NCBI GenBank assembly: GCA_902464595.1
Contig: CABQJX010000118.1
Span: forward strand, 1-8,566
Reading direction: 5' to 3'
Length of the DNA stretch: 8,566 nucleotides
DNA from: an uncultured Lachnoclostridium sp.
GTDB lineage: Bacteria > Bacillota > Clostridia > Lachnospirales > Lachnospiraceae
Numbering within the stretch: the stretch's first letter is position 1; every line of letters starts with the position of its first letter. Made by a program: the position numbers and the translations under genes. The notes under the pieces were generated by a model. The model saw nothing but the letters and a program-made list of their open reading frames with translations. It was not told the origin of the DNA and searched no databases. This document shows positions 1 to 6,511 of the stretch, one piece after another.

Positions 1-6
1 AATAGT

Positions 7-192
7 ATGGCTAAGTGTGCAATCTGTGAAAAGGCAGCTCATTTTGGTAATCAGGTGAGCCATTCCCATAGAAGATCCAACAAAATGTGGAAAGCAAACG
101 TAAAATCTGTCAAGGTCAAGGTTAACGGCGGAACCAAGAGAATGTACGTATGTACTTCCTGCTTACGTTCCGGCCTCGTAGAGAGAGCTTAA
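7..192 (+). CDS. rpmB: 50S ribosomal protein L28 (zinc-ribbon form)
   Basis: This 61-residue protein is ribosomal protein L28 (bL28), a component of the large ribosomal subunit. The N-terminus (MAKCAICEK), the central basic segment around HSHRRSNK and the end motif CTSCLRSGLV are characteristic. Cys4/Cys7 and Cys49/Cys52 form two CxxC pairs, the 'C+' zinc-binding version of L28; many bacteria also encode a cysteine-free paralogue induced on zinc starvation. The length is normal for the family. Only six bases lie upstream in the window, so promoter and ribosome binding site cannot be seen. It is the only + strand gene here, ends at a strong hairpin terminator and converges on the long minus-strand gene set. 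Confidence 0.97.
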   Translation: MAKCAICEKAAHFGNQVSHSHRRSNKMWKANVKSVKVKVNGGTKRMYVCTSCLRSGLVERA

Positions 193-213
193 TCCAACAG
201 ACTACTGCAAAAG

Positions 214-241
214 AGCATTGCCATGAGGCAGTGCTTTTTTT
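214..241 (+). terminator. Rho-independent terminator of rpmB, possibly bidirectional
   Basis: A nine-base-pair stem (AGCATTGCC at 214-222 with GGCAGTGCT at 227-235, one G-T pair) closes a four-base ATGA loop and runs into seven Ts (235-241), 22 bases after the rpmB stop. This is a classic intrinsic terminator for the + strand. On the minus strand the same stem is followed by CTCTTTTGC, a weaker U-tract, so it may also stop transcription arriving from the opposite direction. Confidence 0.9.
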
Positions 242-272
242 GTCCCCATTTCCAGAAATTTCCCAGCAAAAC

Positions 273-313
273 GGACTGCCCGCCCGGTACAAAGACCCTC
301 AGGCAGACAGTCC
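273..313 (-). terminator. Hairpin downstream of the small membrane protein gene, possible weak terminator
   Basis: GGACTGCC at 273-280 pairs with GGCAG plus GTCC at 302-313, leaving a three-base ACA bulge and a 21-base loop. Read on the minus strand, the hairpin begins about 10 bases after the stop of the 45-codon gene and is followed by GTTTTGC, a short T-run. It could be a weak terminator or a 3'-end stabilising structure for the minus-strand transcript. The bulge and large loop make it much less convincing than the hairpin at 214-241. Confidence 0.3.
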
Positions 314-322
314 CCATCAACT

Positions 323-460
323 TTAGCAGCAAAACAAATTGTATCCCAGCACCAGGCAGGCCACAATAAACAAAAAGGTGCAGATCGTCTCAGGAATAAA
401 GAGAAGCACTGCCATACCCAGCCCAAAACAAAACAGCATAAGCCCGCATACACGTTTCAT
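323..460 (-). CDS. Small two-helix membrane protein, 45 aa, unknown function
   Basis: A 45-residue ORF starts at ATG 460-458 and stops at TAA 325-323. The product starts MKRVCGL, is almost wholly hydrophobic and ends GYNLFCC. Two membrane segments can be drawn, about residues 5-22 and 27-43, separated by a short IPET turn, which gives a helical hairpin. Three cysteines lie in the first 11 residues or near them and two at the extreme C-terminus. A GGGAGG ribosome binding site lies at 477-472, 11 bases before the ATG, slightly far but usable. The gene follows gerW by 88 bases on the same strand and is probably the last gene of the run. I recall similar tiny hydrophobic proteins from Lachnospiraceae genomes, but this is from memory and unverified. 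A longer ORF in another frame (453-202) starts with GTG without a good binding site and looks like a shadow. Confidence 0.62.
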   Translation of the reverse strand: MKRVCGLMLFCFGLGMAVLLFIPETICTFLFIVACLVLGYNLFCC

Positions 461-548
461 ATCCGGTCTATCCTCCCACTTCCCAGGCATGCTGAACCAT
501 GCCCTTCTCTATTCTATGCAGAAAGGCGGGCTGTCATTCACGACCCTT

Positions 549-980
549 TTACTCCTCTGTGGGAATATGCTCCACAGATCCGTTATCATAGGAAGCAGCT
601 GTATCCTTTGCCGCCTGAAGGGTCTCCTCTGACACATGAGGTTTTCCGCCTAAAAACTTATTGATAAGATCCGGGGCCATATCCATAACCTTTGTGAGGG
701 CATCCTGGTTCTTCACATTCACCAGCCGGGTAACGCCATTTTGGATCACAAGGACAGCACTGGGACTCATCTTTGCGCTCATTCCTCCCCCTCCCCGCTG
801 CTTCTGTTTCCCGCCCTCAGCAAAGGAACCGGCGGCCATGCCGCAGGTAACATCAATAAGAGGAACAATGATCGTCTCTCCCACCTGTACCGGCTGTCCT
901 ACTACTGTTTTGGTATTCACAAACTGATCCATTCCTTTAAACAAGGTATCAATCGTAGATGTAAACTGATTTTCCGCCAT
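549..980 (-). CDS. gerW: GerW/YtfJ family sporulation protein
   Basis: This 143-residue protein belongs to the Spore_YtfJ family. Diagnostic parts are the amphipathic N-terminal helix (FTSTIDTLFKGMDQF, residues 6-20), the segment VVGQPVQVGETIIVPLIDV (26-44), a glycine-rich stretch with GGGGMSAKMSPSA (63-75) and the strand VLVIQNGVTRLVNV (76-89). In Bacillus subtilis, YtfJ/GerW is a forespore-expressed protein needed for the normal germination response to L-alanine; other Firmicutes carry it widely, and its molecular activity is not known. The C-terminal tail from about residue 112 is polar and probably disordered. A GAGAGG ribosome binding site lies about eight bases upstream of the ATG. It follows the DUF2953 gene by 45 bases, an adjacency common in clostridia. 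I could not identify a convincing sigma-F or sigma-G promoter. Confidence 0.93.
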   Translation of the reverse strand: MAENQFTSTIDTLFKGMDQFVNTKTVVGQPVQVGETIIVPLIDVTCGMAAGSFAEGGKQKQRGGGGMSAKMSPSAVLVIQNGVTRLVNVKNQDALTKVMDMAPDLINKFLGGKPHVSEETLQAAKDTAASYDNGSVEHIPTEE

Positions 981-1025
981 AATATGTCCTCTCTCTTATA
1001 TTTTATATACACTCCGCCGCACAAG

Positions 1026-2000
1026 CTATTTTTTTCGAAGCCCCAAAAGCAGCCTGCGGGTATGCTTGTCAAACAGCACATGAAGAACCAGCCACAGAAG
1101 GAAAGACAGCCGGATCCTTCCCCTAACACTTCCCTCCGCCTCCAAAACGGGCTCGTCAAAAACAGGATAAAGGGAAAGATGGTTATGGCAAAAAGGATAG
1201 ATCAGACTGGCTGCTTCCAGCACCTGCCCTGTTGTGTAGGGATCCTCAAACCCAAAGGTCAGGCTGATCATTCCCTTTCCCGGACATATATGGCGGCAAA
1301 GCCGTTCAAGCTGCCTCCACAGAAGGCGAAGGGAAGCCTGGTTCTTTTCATTCTGAAGCCACTCCCACTTTTCAGAAAGGGAATCCCTTATACTTTTTAG
1401 CTTATCACAAACTGACTGGAAAGAAAACCGAAGTCTTTGAAAACGATCCTTCCCCTTTCCCAGCTTCTGCCAGAAACCAGGGCCCTTGTCAGAGGCAGCC
1501 CTAGGACTTTGTGCATCCTTTTGCTTTTGTTCCGCTGCTTTCTCTTCCCGGCTCCCTTCCTCTGGACTGGGAGAGGATTCTTTTTCCTCCGGTTCTTCTT
1601 TTAATCTTCCTTCCTCCGGACCGGGAGAAGATCCTTTTTCCTCCGGTTCTTCTTTTGATCTTCCTTCCTCCGAGCCAGCTAAAAAGCTTTCTTCCCCTGG
1701 AACTTCCCCCGGTTCTTCTTCCTGTTCAGCCCCTCCCCATATTTTTTTCCCAAGAACCTTAAAATCCCAGGAAAATCCTTCCTGCTCCTGAGGCAGGCGC
1801 ACATAGGAGAAATGAAATACAAACAGCCGAAAAAGCCAGGAAACCTTCCCACGAACAAACTGCTCCCCTTTCCACTCTCCCCAAAAACGGTAGCGCACAG
1901 GAACAAAAAGAACCAGAAGGACAGCCAGAAGGATCAGGATCAAAAGAACCAGAAGAATGATCCCCAAAATCTTCAGAATCAAAAATAAACTATGGGTCAT
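1026..2000 (-). CDS. DUF2953 domain-containing membrane protein with internal repeats
   Basis: This 324-residue protein matches the DUF2953 pattern: a long N-terminal membrane helix (about residues 7-33, leucine/isoleucine-rich), the short beta segment VPVRYRFWGEWKG after it, and a conserved C-terminal part with GFEDPYTTGQVLEAASLIYPF (250-270) followed by a second hydrophobic stretch near 298-310. Between them lies a highly charged linker (about 90-180) rich in Glu, Ser, Pro and Lys. It contains two 18-residue tandem copies (111-128 and 129-146) and the start of a third. Function is unknown; in clostridia the family is typically encoded next to gerW/ytfJ, which suggests but does not prove a spore or envelope role. 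The start is secure: AGGAGG lies four to five bases before the ATG, and the start overlaps the preceding gene's stop in an ATGA, implying coupled translation. Confidence 0.85.
   Translation of the reverse strand: MTHSLFLILKILGIILLVLLILILLAVLLVLFVPVRYRFWGEWKGEQFVRGKVSWLFRLFVFHFSYVRLPQEQEGFSWDFKVLGKKIWGGAEQEEEPGEVPGEESFLAGSEEGRSKEEPEEKGSSPGPEEGRLKEEPEEKESSPSPEEGSREEKAAEQKQKDAQSPRAASDKGPGFWQKLGKGKDRFQRLRFSFQSVCDKLKSIRDSLSEKWEWLQNEKNQASLRLLWRQLERLCRHICPGKGMISLTFGFEDPYTTGQVLEAASLIYPFCHNHLSLYPVFDEPVLEAEGSVRGRIRLSFLLWLVLHVLFDKHTRRLLLGLRKK
1557..1664. repeat. Two 54-bp tandem repeats inside the DUF2953 gene
   Basis: Copies at 1557-1610 and 1611-1664 differ at five of 54 positions, and the first bases of a third copy follow at 1665. 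The period is 18 codons, so the reading frame is kept. The encoded units begin EEGRSKEEPEEK and EEGRLKEEPEEK and differ at three residues. They lie in the charged linker of the protein, where length variation would be tolerated. Confidence 0.9.
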
Positions 2001-2347
2001 ATCTCCTCCTGTTCCCCGGGAATCCTTCCTGATTCTTTCCCTTCCTTTATTTTCATAAACCGGTTCCAGTCAAAACCGCCTGTGGCCTGGTACATATCGT
2101 CCACCATAGAACATACCACCTGGCATGCCTCCCCATATCCCTGAGCCACTCCCAGTATAAACAATCCATCCCACTCCTGATCCCGAAGCAGGATAACCGG
2201 CCGTATATCAAATATATGATTCCCACTTTGAGGAGCGGTAATCACATAGGTCTGGGGCAGCAGTTTTTTCTCCCGTATACTGCGCAGGATCCAGGATCTG
2301 TGAGCCTCTGCACGCTCTCCCATATACAGATGGTTCCACCAACGCAT
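1997..2347 (-). CDS. Conserved-looking hypothetical protein, ~116 aa
   Basis: The product begins MRWWNHLYMGE and has an alternating hydrophobic pattern (TYVITAP, IRPVILL, GLFILGVAQGYGEACQVVCSMVDDMY) that looks like a small alpha/beta domain. No signal peptide, membrane helix or known catalytic motif is visible, and I cannot name the family. I recall clostridial proteins of similar size and N-terminus beside DUF2953 genes, but that is unverified. I place the start at ATG 2347 because AAGGAGG lies seven bases upstream; a GTG at 2383 in the same frame would add 12 residues (MFLDRLPEGGEG) that are encoded by the ribosome binding site itself. The stop overlaps the DUF2953 start by four bases (ATGA), so the two proteins are probably made together. 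Confidence 0.78.
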   Translation of the reverse strand: MRWWNHLYMGERAEAHRSWILRSIREKKLLPQTYVITAPQSGNHIFDIRPVILLRDQEWDGLFILGVAQGYGEACQVVCSMVDDMYQATGGFDWNRFMKIKEGKESGRIPGEQEEI

Positions 2348-2422
2348 TCCCTCCCCTCCTTCCGGCAGTCTGTCTAAAAACACACTGCCCCCTTCTGTCT
2401 GCGGTCTATGATCTTTTCCAGC

Positions 2423-3754
2423 CTAGATCTCCCACATTGTTTCTTCCTGGATCATCATCCGCAGCAGTTCCATTGATGTCTCCTTCTCATCCTGATCGGT
2501 GCAGCTCTCAAAGCTGCTCCTGATATACTCACCAATTTCATCTATGGACTCAAAAAACATAGGAAGACGGGATAAGGCTGCCGCCATAGCAGCCCGCACC
2601 ATCGCTTTGGGCTTTCCCGCAAAAAAGGCGGTCCAATCCTGGAATAGGCGCTCCAGCTCTTCTGAGTAAACGGCATCGTCCACAATTTCCTCTTCTTTTT
2701 CTTCCTTTCTAAAGGAAACGAAGGGGCTGTCACTCATAAGGAGCTTAACCTTCTCCCAAGTATCCGAGAATGATCCCCCCTCTGCTTCCCGTCCATCGTC
2801 CATTTTTTCCCACTGTTCCAGATAAACCTCCTGTCTTCCCTCCAGTAAAGGAAGCCCGTCGGTCACCTCCTGTGGAATTAGGCGAACAGCTCCCTCCTCA
2901 AAGAGGGCAGCCAGACAGGACAGCATTTCCCGGATCTGTTCCTCCTCCAAAGCTTCTGTCACAGCCATTCCTCTTGTAAGCTCCATCAGATACAATTCGT
3001 TGACCAAATCCATAAAAAGGCTTAGCCTGCCAGTATATTCCTCCAAAAGCACTCCGCCCTGCCCCAAAATCCCAGAAAGGCGGCGGTATTCTCCTTCCGT
3101 CAGGTTTTTCAGATCCGCTGCCTCAAGCTCCTTCAAAAGAGCCTCCAGCTCGCCGCAGTCCTGTTCCATTCCCTCCGGACGTATCATCATAGTATCGGAA
3201 CGAAGCATGTAAAGGGCATCGGAAAAGGCACTTTTCTCCCTCCCTTTATATAGGGAAAGCCCCCGATCCACCAGAGAAAAAAATTTATTTTTGGTCAGAC
3301 GCACCGGAAGCTCCCCAATGACAGAACGGATCCGTTCATTCATCAGAAACGTTTCCCCGGCTTGGGTAATATAGGACAAAATTTCCCTTGTCCACTGTTC
3401 TTCATCCCCAGCTACCTTTCGCTCCCTGATCTCTGGGAGCAGACGGCGCTCCATGCGATTAAAGGCATACTCGTAAAGCTGCATCTCATCCGCATAAGCG
3501 CAGGCTCCTTCCATGGCATGGATCGTCTCCTCCCGCAGGGCTTCTAATCCGGGATCCACGGTTTCCTTTCCCTGATCCTCCAAAAAAGCCTTGAGAAGCC
3601 TGTGGTATTCCTTCTCCAGAGCAGGAAGACGGCCGCAAAATACCCCATTTCCCTCCTGAAGCATTTCATAATAAGTATAATAATTCAAAACCATTTCCAC
3701 CCCAGCACATCGCCGGGCGGCGGAAATCTGTTTTCTCATTTTTTCTATATTCAA
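2423..3754 (-). CDS. Uncharacterised helical protein, 443 aa (458 aa from an upstream GTG)
   Basis: I do not recognise this protein. It is acidic, cytosolic in appearance (no signal peptide or membrane segment) and predicted mostly helical, with many Glu/Leu/Arg heptad-like stretches. The best-marked parts are an N-terminal segment around AARRCAGVEMVLNYYTYYEML, a middle part with LTKNKFFSLVDRGLSLYKG, and a C-terminal part with WTAFFAGKPKAMVRAAMAAAL followed by a helical end. Start choice is uncertain. The frame is open from a GTG at 3799 that overlaps the cinA stop by 11 bases but has only a poor binding site. A TTG at 3754 is preceded by GGAGG (3767-3763) at an ideal eight-base spacing, and I prefer it. 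It lies between the cinA-like gene and the ~116 aa gene on the same strand, so co-transcription is likely. A scaffold or regulatory role is conceivable, but nothing in the sequence demonstrates it. Confidence 0.8.
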   Translation of the reverse strand: MNIEKMRKQISAARRCAGVEMVLNYYTYYEMLQEGNGVFCGRLPALEKEYHRLLKAFLEDQGKETVDPGLEALREETIHAMEGACAYADEMQLYEYAFNRMERRLLPEIRERKVAGDEEQWTREILSYITQAGETFLMNERIRSVIGELPVRLTKNKFFSLVDRGLSLYKGREKSAFSDALYMLRSDTMMIRPEGMEQDCGELEALLKELEAADLKNLTEGEYRRLSGILGQGGVLLEEYTGRLSLFMDLVNELYLMELTRGMAVTEALEEEQIREMLSCLAALFEEGAVRLIPQEVTDGLPLLEGRQEVYLEQWEKMDDGREAEGGSFSDTWEKVKLLMSDSPFVSFRKEEKEEEIVDDAVYSEELERLFQDWTAFFAGKPKAMVRAAMAAALSRLPMFFESIDEIGEYIRSSFESCTDQDEKETSMELLRMMIQEETMWEI

Positions 3755-3788
3755 ACCTAAAACCTCCGAATCCCTCTGATCCTTCCAC

Positions 3789-4421
3789 TTAAATCTCACT
3801 ATTTTCCAGAAGTCCCGTTCTGTTTTCTATAAGGCACTGTTTTGCCAGCTCCAAAGCCTTTTGCACCGCCTGCTCCCTCACACTCTGTCGGTCCCCCTGA
3901 AACTGATACCGGCGTACCTTTGTCTTCTTTCCGAGACAGCATGCCATATAGACTAATCCCACTGGCTTTTGGGGCGTACCTCCGTCCGGACCAGCGATAC
4001 CTGTGGTGGAAAGGCACAGATCCGTTTGATTGGCCTTCGCGCCTCCCTCTGCCATCTCTGCGGCTGTCTCCCGGCTGACTGCGCCCCAGGCCGCCAGAGT
4101 CTCCTCCCGCACTCCCAGCAAGCGCATTTTGGCCTCGTTGGAGTAGGTCACCAGACCCGCTGTAAAGACCTCTGACACCCCCGGAACATTCACCATGCGG
4201 GCCGCGATCATGCCTCCTGTACAGGATTCCGCTGTAGACATCGTAAGATGCTCCTCCCGCAGAAGGGCAAACAGCTCAAACTCGGTCTGCATGTTCGACT
4301 GTTTTTTTATTGTTTCATCACCCTGGGCCTCAGTCCCATCTACTTCTGGAATCCGGGAATATCCTCTCCCTTCTTCCGTCTCGTGATCTCTGTCTGACGC
4401 CAATATCTGCTTTTCCTGCAT
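3789..4421 (-). CDS. CinA C-terminal-domain protein (nicotinamide-nucleotide amidohydrolase family)
   Basis: This 210-residue protein has the stand-alone CinA C-terminal domain (PncC family), which deamidates nicotinamide mononucleotide to nicotinic acid mononucleotide in pyridine nucleotide salvage. Family motifs are MSTAESCTGGMIAARMVNVPG (61-81, with the conserved serine at position 66), the segment FTAGLVTYSNEAKMRLLGV (86-104), and TTGIAGPDGGTPQKPVGLVYMA (139-160). The N-terminal MoaB-like domain of full-length CinA (about 400 residues) is absent. Instead there is a charged 43-residue extension (Glu/Asp/Lys/Arg-rich). The long start at 4421 is supported by AAGGAGG eight bases upstream; the internal Met44, where the domain begins, has no binding site. 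It follows pgsA by 73 bases. In many Firmicutes cinA precedes recA, but here an uncharacterised gene follows. Confidence 0.92.
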   Translation of the reverse strand: MQEKQILASDRDHETEEGRGYSRIPEVDGTEAQGDETIKKQSNMQTEFELFALLREEHLTMSTAESCTGGMIAARMVNVPGVSEVFTAGLVTYSNEAKMRLLGVREETLAAWGAVSRETAAEMAEGGAKANQTDLCLSTTGIAGPDGGTPQKPVGLVYMACCLGKKTKVRRYQFQGDRQSVREQAVQKALELAKQCLIENRTGLLENSEI

Positions 4422-4494
4422 GCTGTATGCCTCCTTGTTCTGCAGAATCTGTCTTTGTGATCCTCAATCCTCCTGTAATTCTGCTGTGATCTTC

Positions 4495-5037
4495 TTACAT
4501 ACCGCCTTCTGTCAGCACTTTTTTATTCTTTACAATGTAATCCACCAGGGAGATCACCGTCAGCGCCACAGCGATCACCACAACTGCGTCTGTAAGCAGG
4601 GACAGGGCGGGGAGATTAAAGATCAAAAGGATCACAGCGATCATCTGAAACGTCGTCTTAAATTTCCCCCAGTAGCTGGCAGCAATGACCACTCCATTGT
4701 CTGCGGCTACCAATCGGAAACCGCTGATAATAAACTCGCGGCTGATAATAATGATGACCACCCAGGCAGGCAGCTGCCCCAGCTCGATCAGACAGATCAA
4801 TGCAGAGCAGACTAACAGCTTATCCGCCAAAGGATCCATGAATTTCCCAAAATTTGTTACAAGCCCATACTTCCTGGCAATCTTCCCGTCCAGAAAATCC
4901 GTAAGGCTGGCTGCGATGAACAGCAGATTTGCCGCCACCCGCATAGTAAAGTTGGATCCATGGTCAAAGAGCAGGGCAGCCACAAAAAAGGGGATAATAC
5001 ATACGCGTAGAATGGTCAGCTTATTTGGCAGATTCAT
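4495..5037 (-). CDS. pgsA: CDP-diacylglycerol--glycerol-3-phosphate 3-phosphatidyltransferase
   Basis: This 180-residue integral membrane enzyme joins CDP-diacylglycerol and glycerol 3-phosphate to give phosphatidylglycerol phosphate, the committed step to phosphatidylglycerol and cardiolipin. The CDP-alcohol phosphatidyltransferase signature is complete: Asp47, Asp50-Gly51, Ala54-Arg55, Gly64, Asp68 and Asp72, with exactly the expected spacing. The N-terminus MNLPNKLTILRVCIIPFFV is typical of PgsA, and several hydrophobic segments (about 10-25, 33-47, 73-90, 93-110, 125-160) make up the membrane core. The start overlaps the end of rimO by 17 bases and has a GGGGAGG binding site six bases upstream, inside rimO. 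The rimO-pgsA-cinA order is common in clostridia. Confidence 0.97.
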   Translation of the reverse strand: MNLPNKLTILRVCIIPFFVAALLFDHGSNFTMRVAANLLFIAASLTDFLDGKIARKYGLVTNFGKFMDPLADKLLVCSALICLIELGQLPAWVVIIIISREFIISGFRLVAADNGVVIAASYWGKFKTTFQMIAVILLIFNLPALSLLTDAVVVIAVALTVISLVDYIVKNKKVLTEGGM

Positions 5038-6376
5038 GGTACACCTCCCCGATCAGGTCATACTCAGCAGCTCCTGTAACTTTCACCCGCACGAAATCGC
5101 CGGACATCAGTTCTTCCTCCCCATTGACAAAGATCAGGCCGTCTACATTGGGGGCATCCATGTAGGTTCGCCCCACATAAGCAGGCTCGTCCACCACTTT
5201 TCCCTCAATGAGAACCGTCAGGATCCTTCCCACCATCTGTTCGCAGTGGTCAAAGGCAATATCCTGCTGAAGCTCCATGATCTCTGCCCTCCGCTCCTCC
5301 TTTATCTCCTCCGGGATCTGATCCGGATAGGAGTAAGCGGGAGTGTCTTCCTCTGCGGAATATGGAAATACCCCCAGCCGTTCAAATTCCATTTCATCCA
5401 CGAAGTCCAGCAGCTCCTGGTGATCTTCCTCTGTCTCCCCAGGGAATCCTGAGATCATAGTGGTGCGAATGGCAATATCCGGGATCTCACGGCGCAGCTT
5501 TCCCAGGCGTTCTTTTAATTCCGCCTGGTTGGTGCGGCGGCCCATGCGCTTTAAGATGCGGTCACTGGCATGCTGAATGGGAATATCCAGATAATGACAA
5601 ACCTTTTCCTCTGTTTTGATGGTTTCGATCAGATCATCTGTGATCTCCTCGGGATAACAGTACTGAAGCCGGATCCAGTGGATGCCCGGGATCTTAGCCA
5701 GCTCCTTCAAAAGCCTTGGAAGGGACTTTTCCCCATAAATATCCTTTCCATAGAGGGTAGTCTCCTGGGCCACCAGGATCAGCTCCTTCACCCCTGACTC
5801 TGCCAGCTGTCTGGCCTCCTCCACAAGATCTTCAATCGGGACACTGCGGTAAGGCCCTCTCAAATAAGGGATGATGCAATAAGTACAGCGCTTGTCACAT
5901 CCCTCCGCGATCTTTAAGAAGGCATAGTAACCTCCTGTTGTCACCACCCGCTTGGAGGCTTTGTGGGGAAGCTCCTTCAGATCGTGAAAACAGGATACCT
6001 GTTCCCCGGTCTTGGAATCCAAAACCTGCTCCAAAACCCGGGCCACCTCCTCATAAGAAGTGGTTCCCAGGATTGCATCCACCTCAGGGATCTCATCTAA
6101 AATCTCCTGTTTATATCTCTGGGCAAGACATCCTGCCACCAGGAGCGCCTTCAATTTTCCTTCTTCCTTGTAGCGGGCCATCTCCAGAATGGTATTAACG
6201 CTTTCCTCCTTTGCGTCACCAATAAAACAGCAGGTGTTGATCAGGATCACGTCTGCTTCCTCCTCCGCATCCGTGAAGACAACACCTCTTCCGTTTAACA
6301 AACCCAGCATTTTTTCCGTATCCACCAGGTTCTTATCACAGCCCAGGGATATACAAAACAACTTGATATTTTCCAT
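5021..6376 (-). CDS. rimO: Ribosomal protein S12 methylthiotransferase
   Basis: This 451-residue radical-SAM enzyme adds a methylthio group to a conserved aspartate of ribosomal protein S12. Three domains are visible. The N-terminal UPF0004 domain has cluster-binding cysteines at 13 (SLGCDKNLVDTE), about 49 (INTCCF) and 83 (VAGCLAQRY). The radical-SAM core carries the Cx3Cx2C motif at Cys160, Cys164 and Cys167 (GCDKRCTYCIIP). A C-terminal TRAM domain covers about 375-445. The opening LGCDKNLVDTE and the motif PYLRGPYRSVP separate RimO from its tRNA-modifying paralogues MiaB and MtaB. The ATG has a GGGAG binding site seven bases upstream. It follows rpoZ by 135 bases that contain a long hairpin and overlaps pgsA by 17 bases. 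Length and motifs are normal. Confidence 0.97.
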   Translation of the reverse strand: MENIKLFCISLGCDKNLVDTEKMLGLLNGRGVVFTDAEEEADVILINTCCFIGDAKEESVNTILEMARYKEEGKLKALLVAGCLAQRYKQEILDEIPEVDAILGTTSYEEVARVLEQVLDSKTGEQVSCFHDLKELPHKASKRVVTTGGYYAFLKIAEGCDKRCTYCIIPYLRGPYRSVPIEDLVEEARQLAESGVKELILVAQETTLYGKDIYGEKSLPRLLKELAKIPGIHWIRLQYCYPEEITDDLIETIKTEEKVCHYLDIPIQHASDRILKRMGRRTNQAELKERLGKLRREIPDIAIRTTMISGFPGETEEDHQELLDFVDEMEFERLGVFPYSAEEDTPAYSYPDQIPEEIKEERRAEIMELQQDIAFDHCEQMVGRILTVLIEGKVVDEPAYVGRTYMDAPNVDGLIFVNGEEELMSGDFVRVKVTGAAEYDLIGEVYHESAK

Positions 6377-6398
6377 ATAAAAACTCCCAATGAATAGT

Positions 6399-6451
6399 TA
6401 AGCCATCTCCTGACAGGAACACCTGTGCTTTCCTGGATCGGAGACGGCTTA
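6399..6451 (-). other. 53-nt imperfect hairpin between rpoZ and rimO
   Basis: TAAGCC (6399-6404) pairs with GGCTTA (6446-6451), TCTCC (6406-6410) with GGAGA (6440-6444) across one mismatch, and CAGGAA (6414-6419) with TTCCTG (6430-6435) beyond a small asymmetric internal loop. This gives 17 base pairs and a 10-base loop. On the minus strand the hairpin ends 22 bases before the rimO start codon, just upstream of its binding site. No U-tract follows on either strand, so a standard terminator is unlikely. An RNA-processing site, translation-modulating leader or remnant of a short repeat element are all possible. Confidence 0.55.
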
Positions 6452-6511
6452 CGGCTCAGCAGATAAAAATTACGTTACTGTTTACTGGCCTGCCAGCGGA
6501 CAGCAGCAAAC

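Noticed and set aside
202..453. 83-codon minus-strand ORF ending in the rpmB terminator
   Set aside because: It begins with GTG without a suitable binding site, runs through both hairpins and overlaps the better supported 45-codon ORF in another frame.
486..503. Six-base-pair hairpin (GGCATG/CATGCC) between gerW and the small membrane protein gene
   Set aside because: Short stem with no T-run on either strand; too weak to call a terminator or regulatory site.
981..1025. Possible promoter directly upstream of gerW (TATAAA-like sequence in an AT-rich gap)
   Set aside because: No matching -35 or sigma-F/G pattern with correct spacing could be found by eye.
741..1400. 219-codon + strand ORF
   Set aside because: It lies antisense to gerW and the DUF2953 gene, both recognisable families, and its product resembles no protein I know.
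4422..4494. Possible short ORF in the pgsA-cinA gap beneath an AGGAGG
   Set aside because: The only nearby start (TTG) is one base from the site, too close, and the frame runs into cinA out of frame.
4685..5452. 255-codon + strand ORF
   Set aside because: It is antisense to pgsA and rimO, whose motifs are complete; a shadow of their codon use.
6452..6511. Palindrome near CTGGCCTGCCAG after rpoZ as a terminator
   Set aside because: The stem is four pairs and the nearest T-run is more than 15 bases away.
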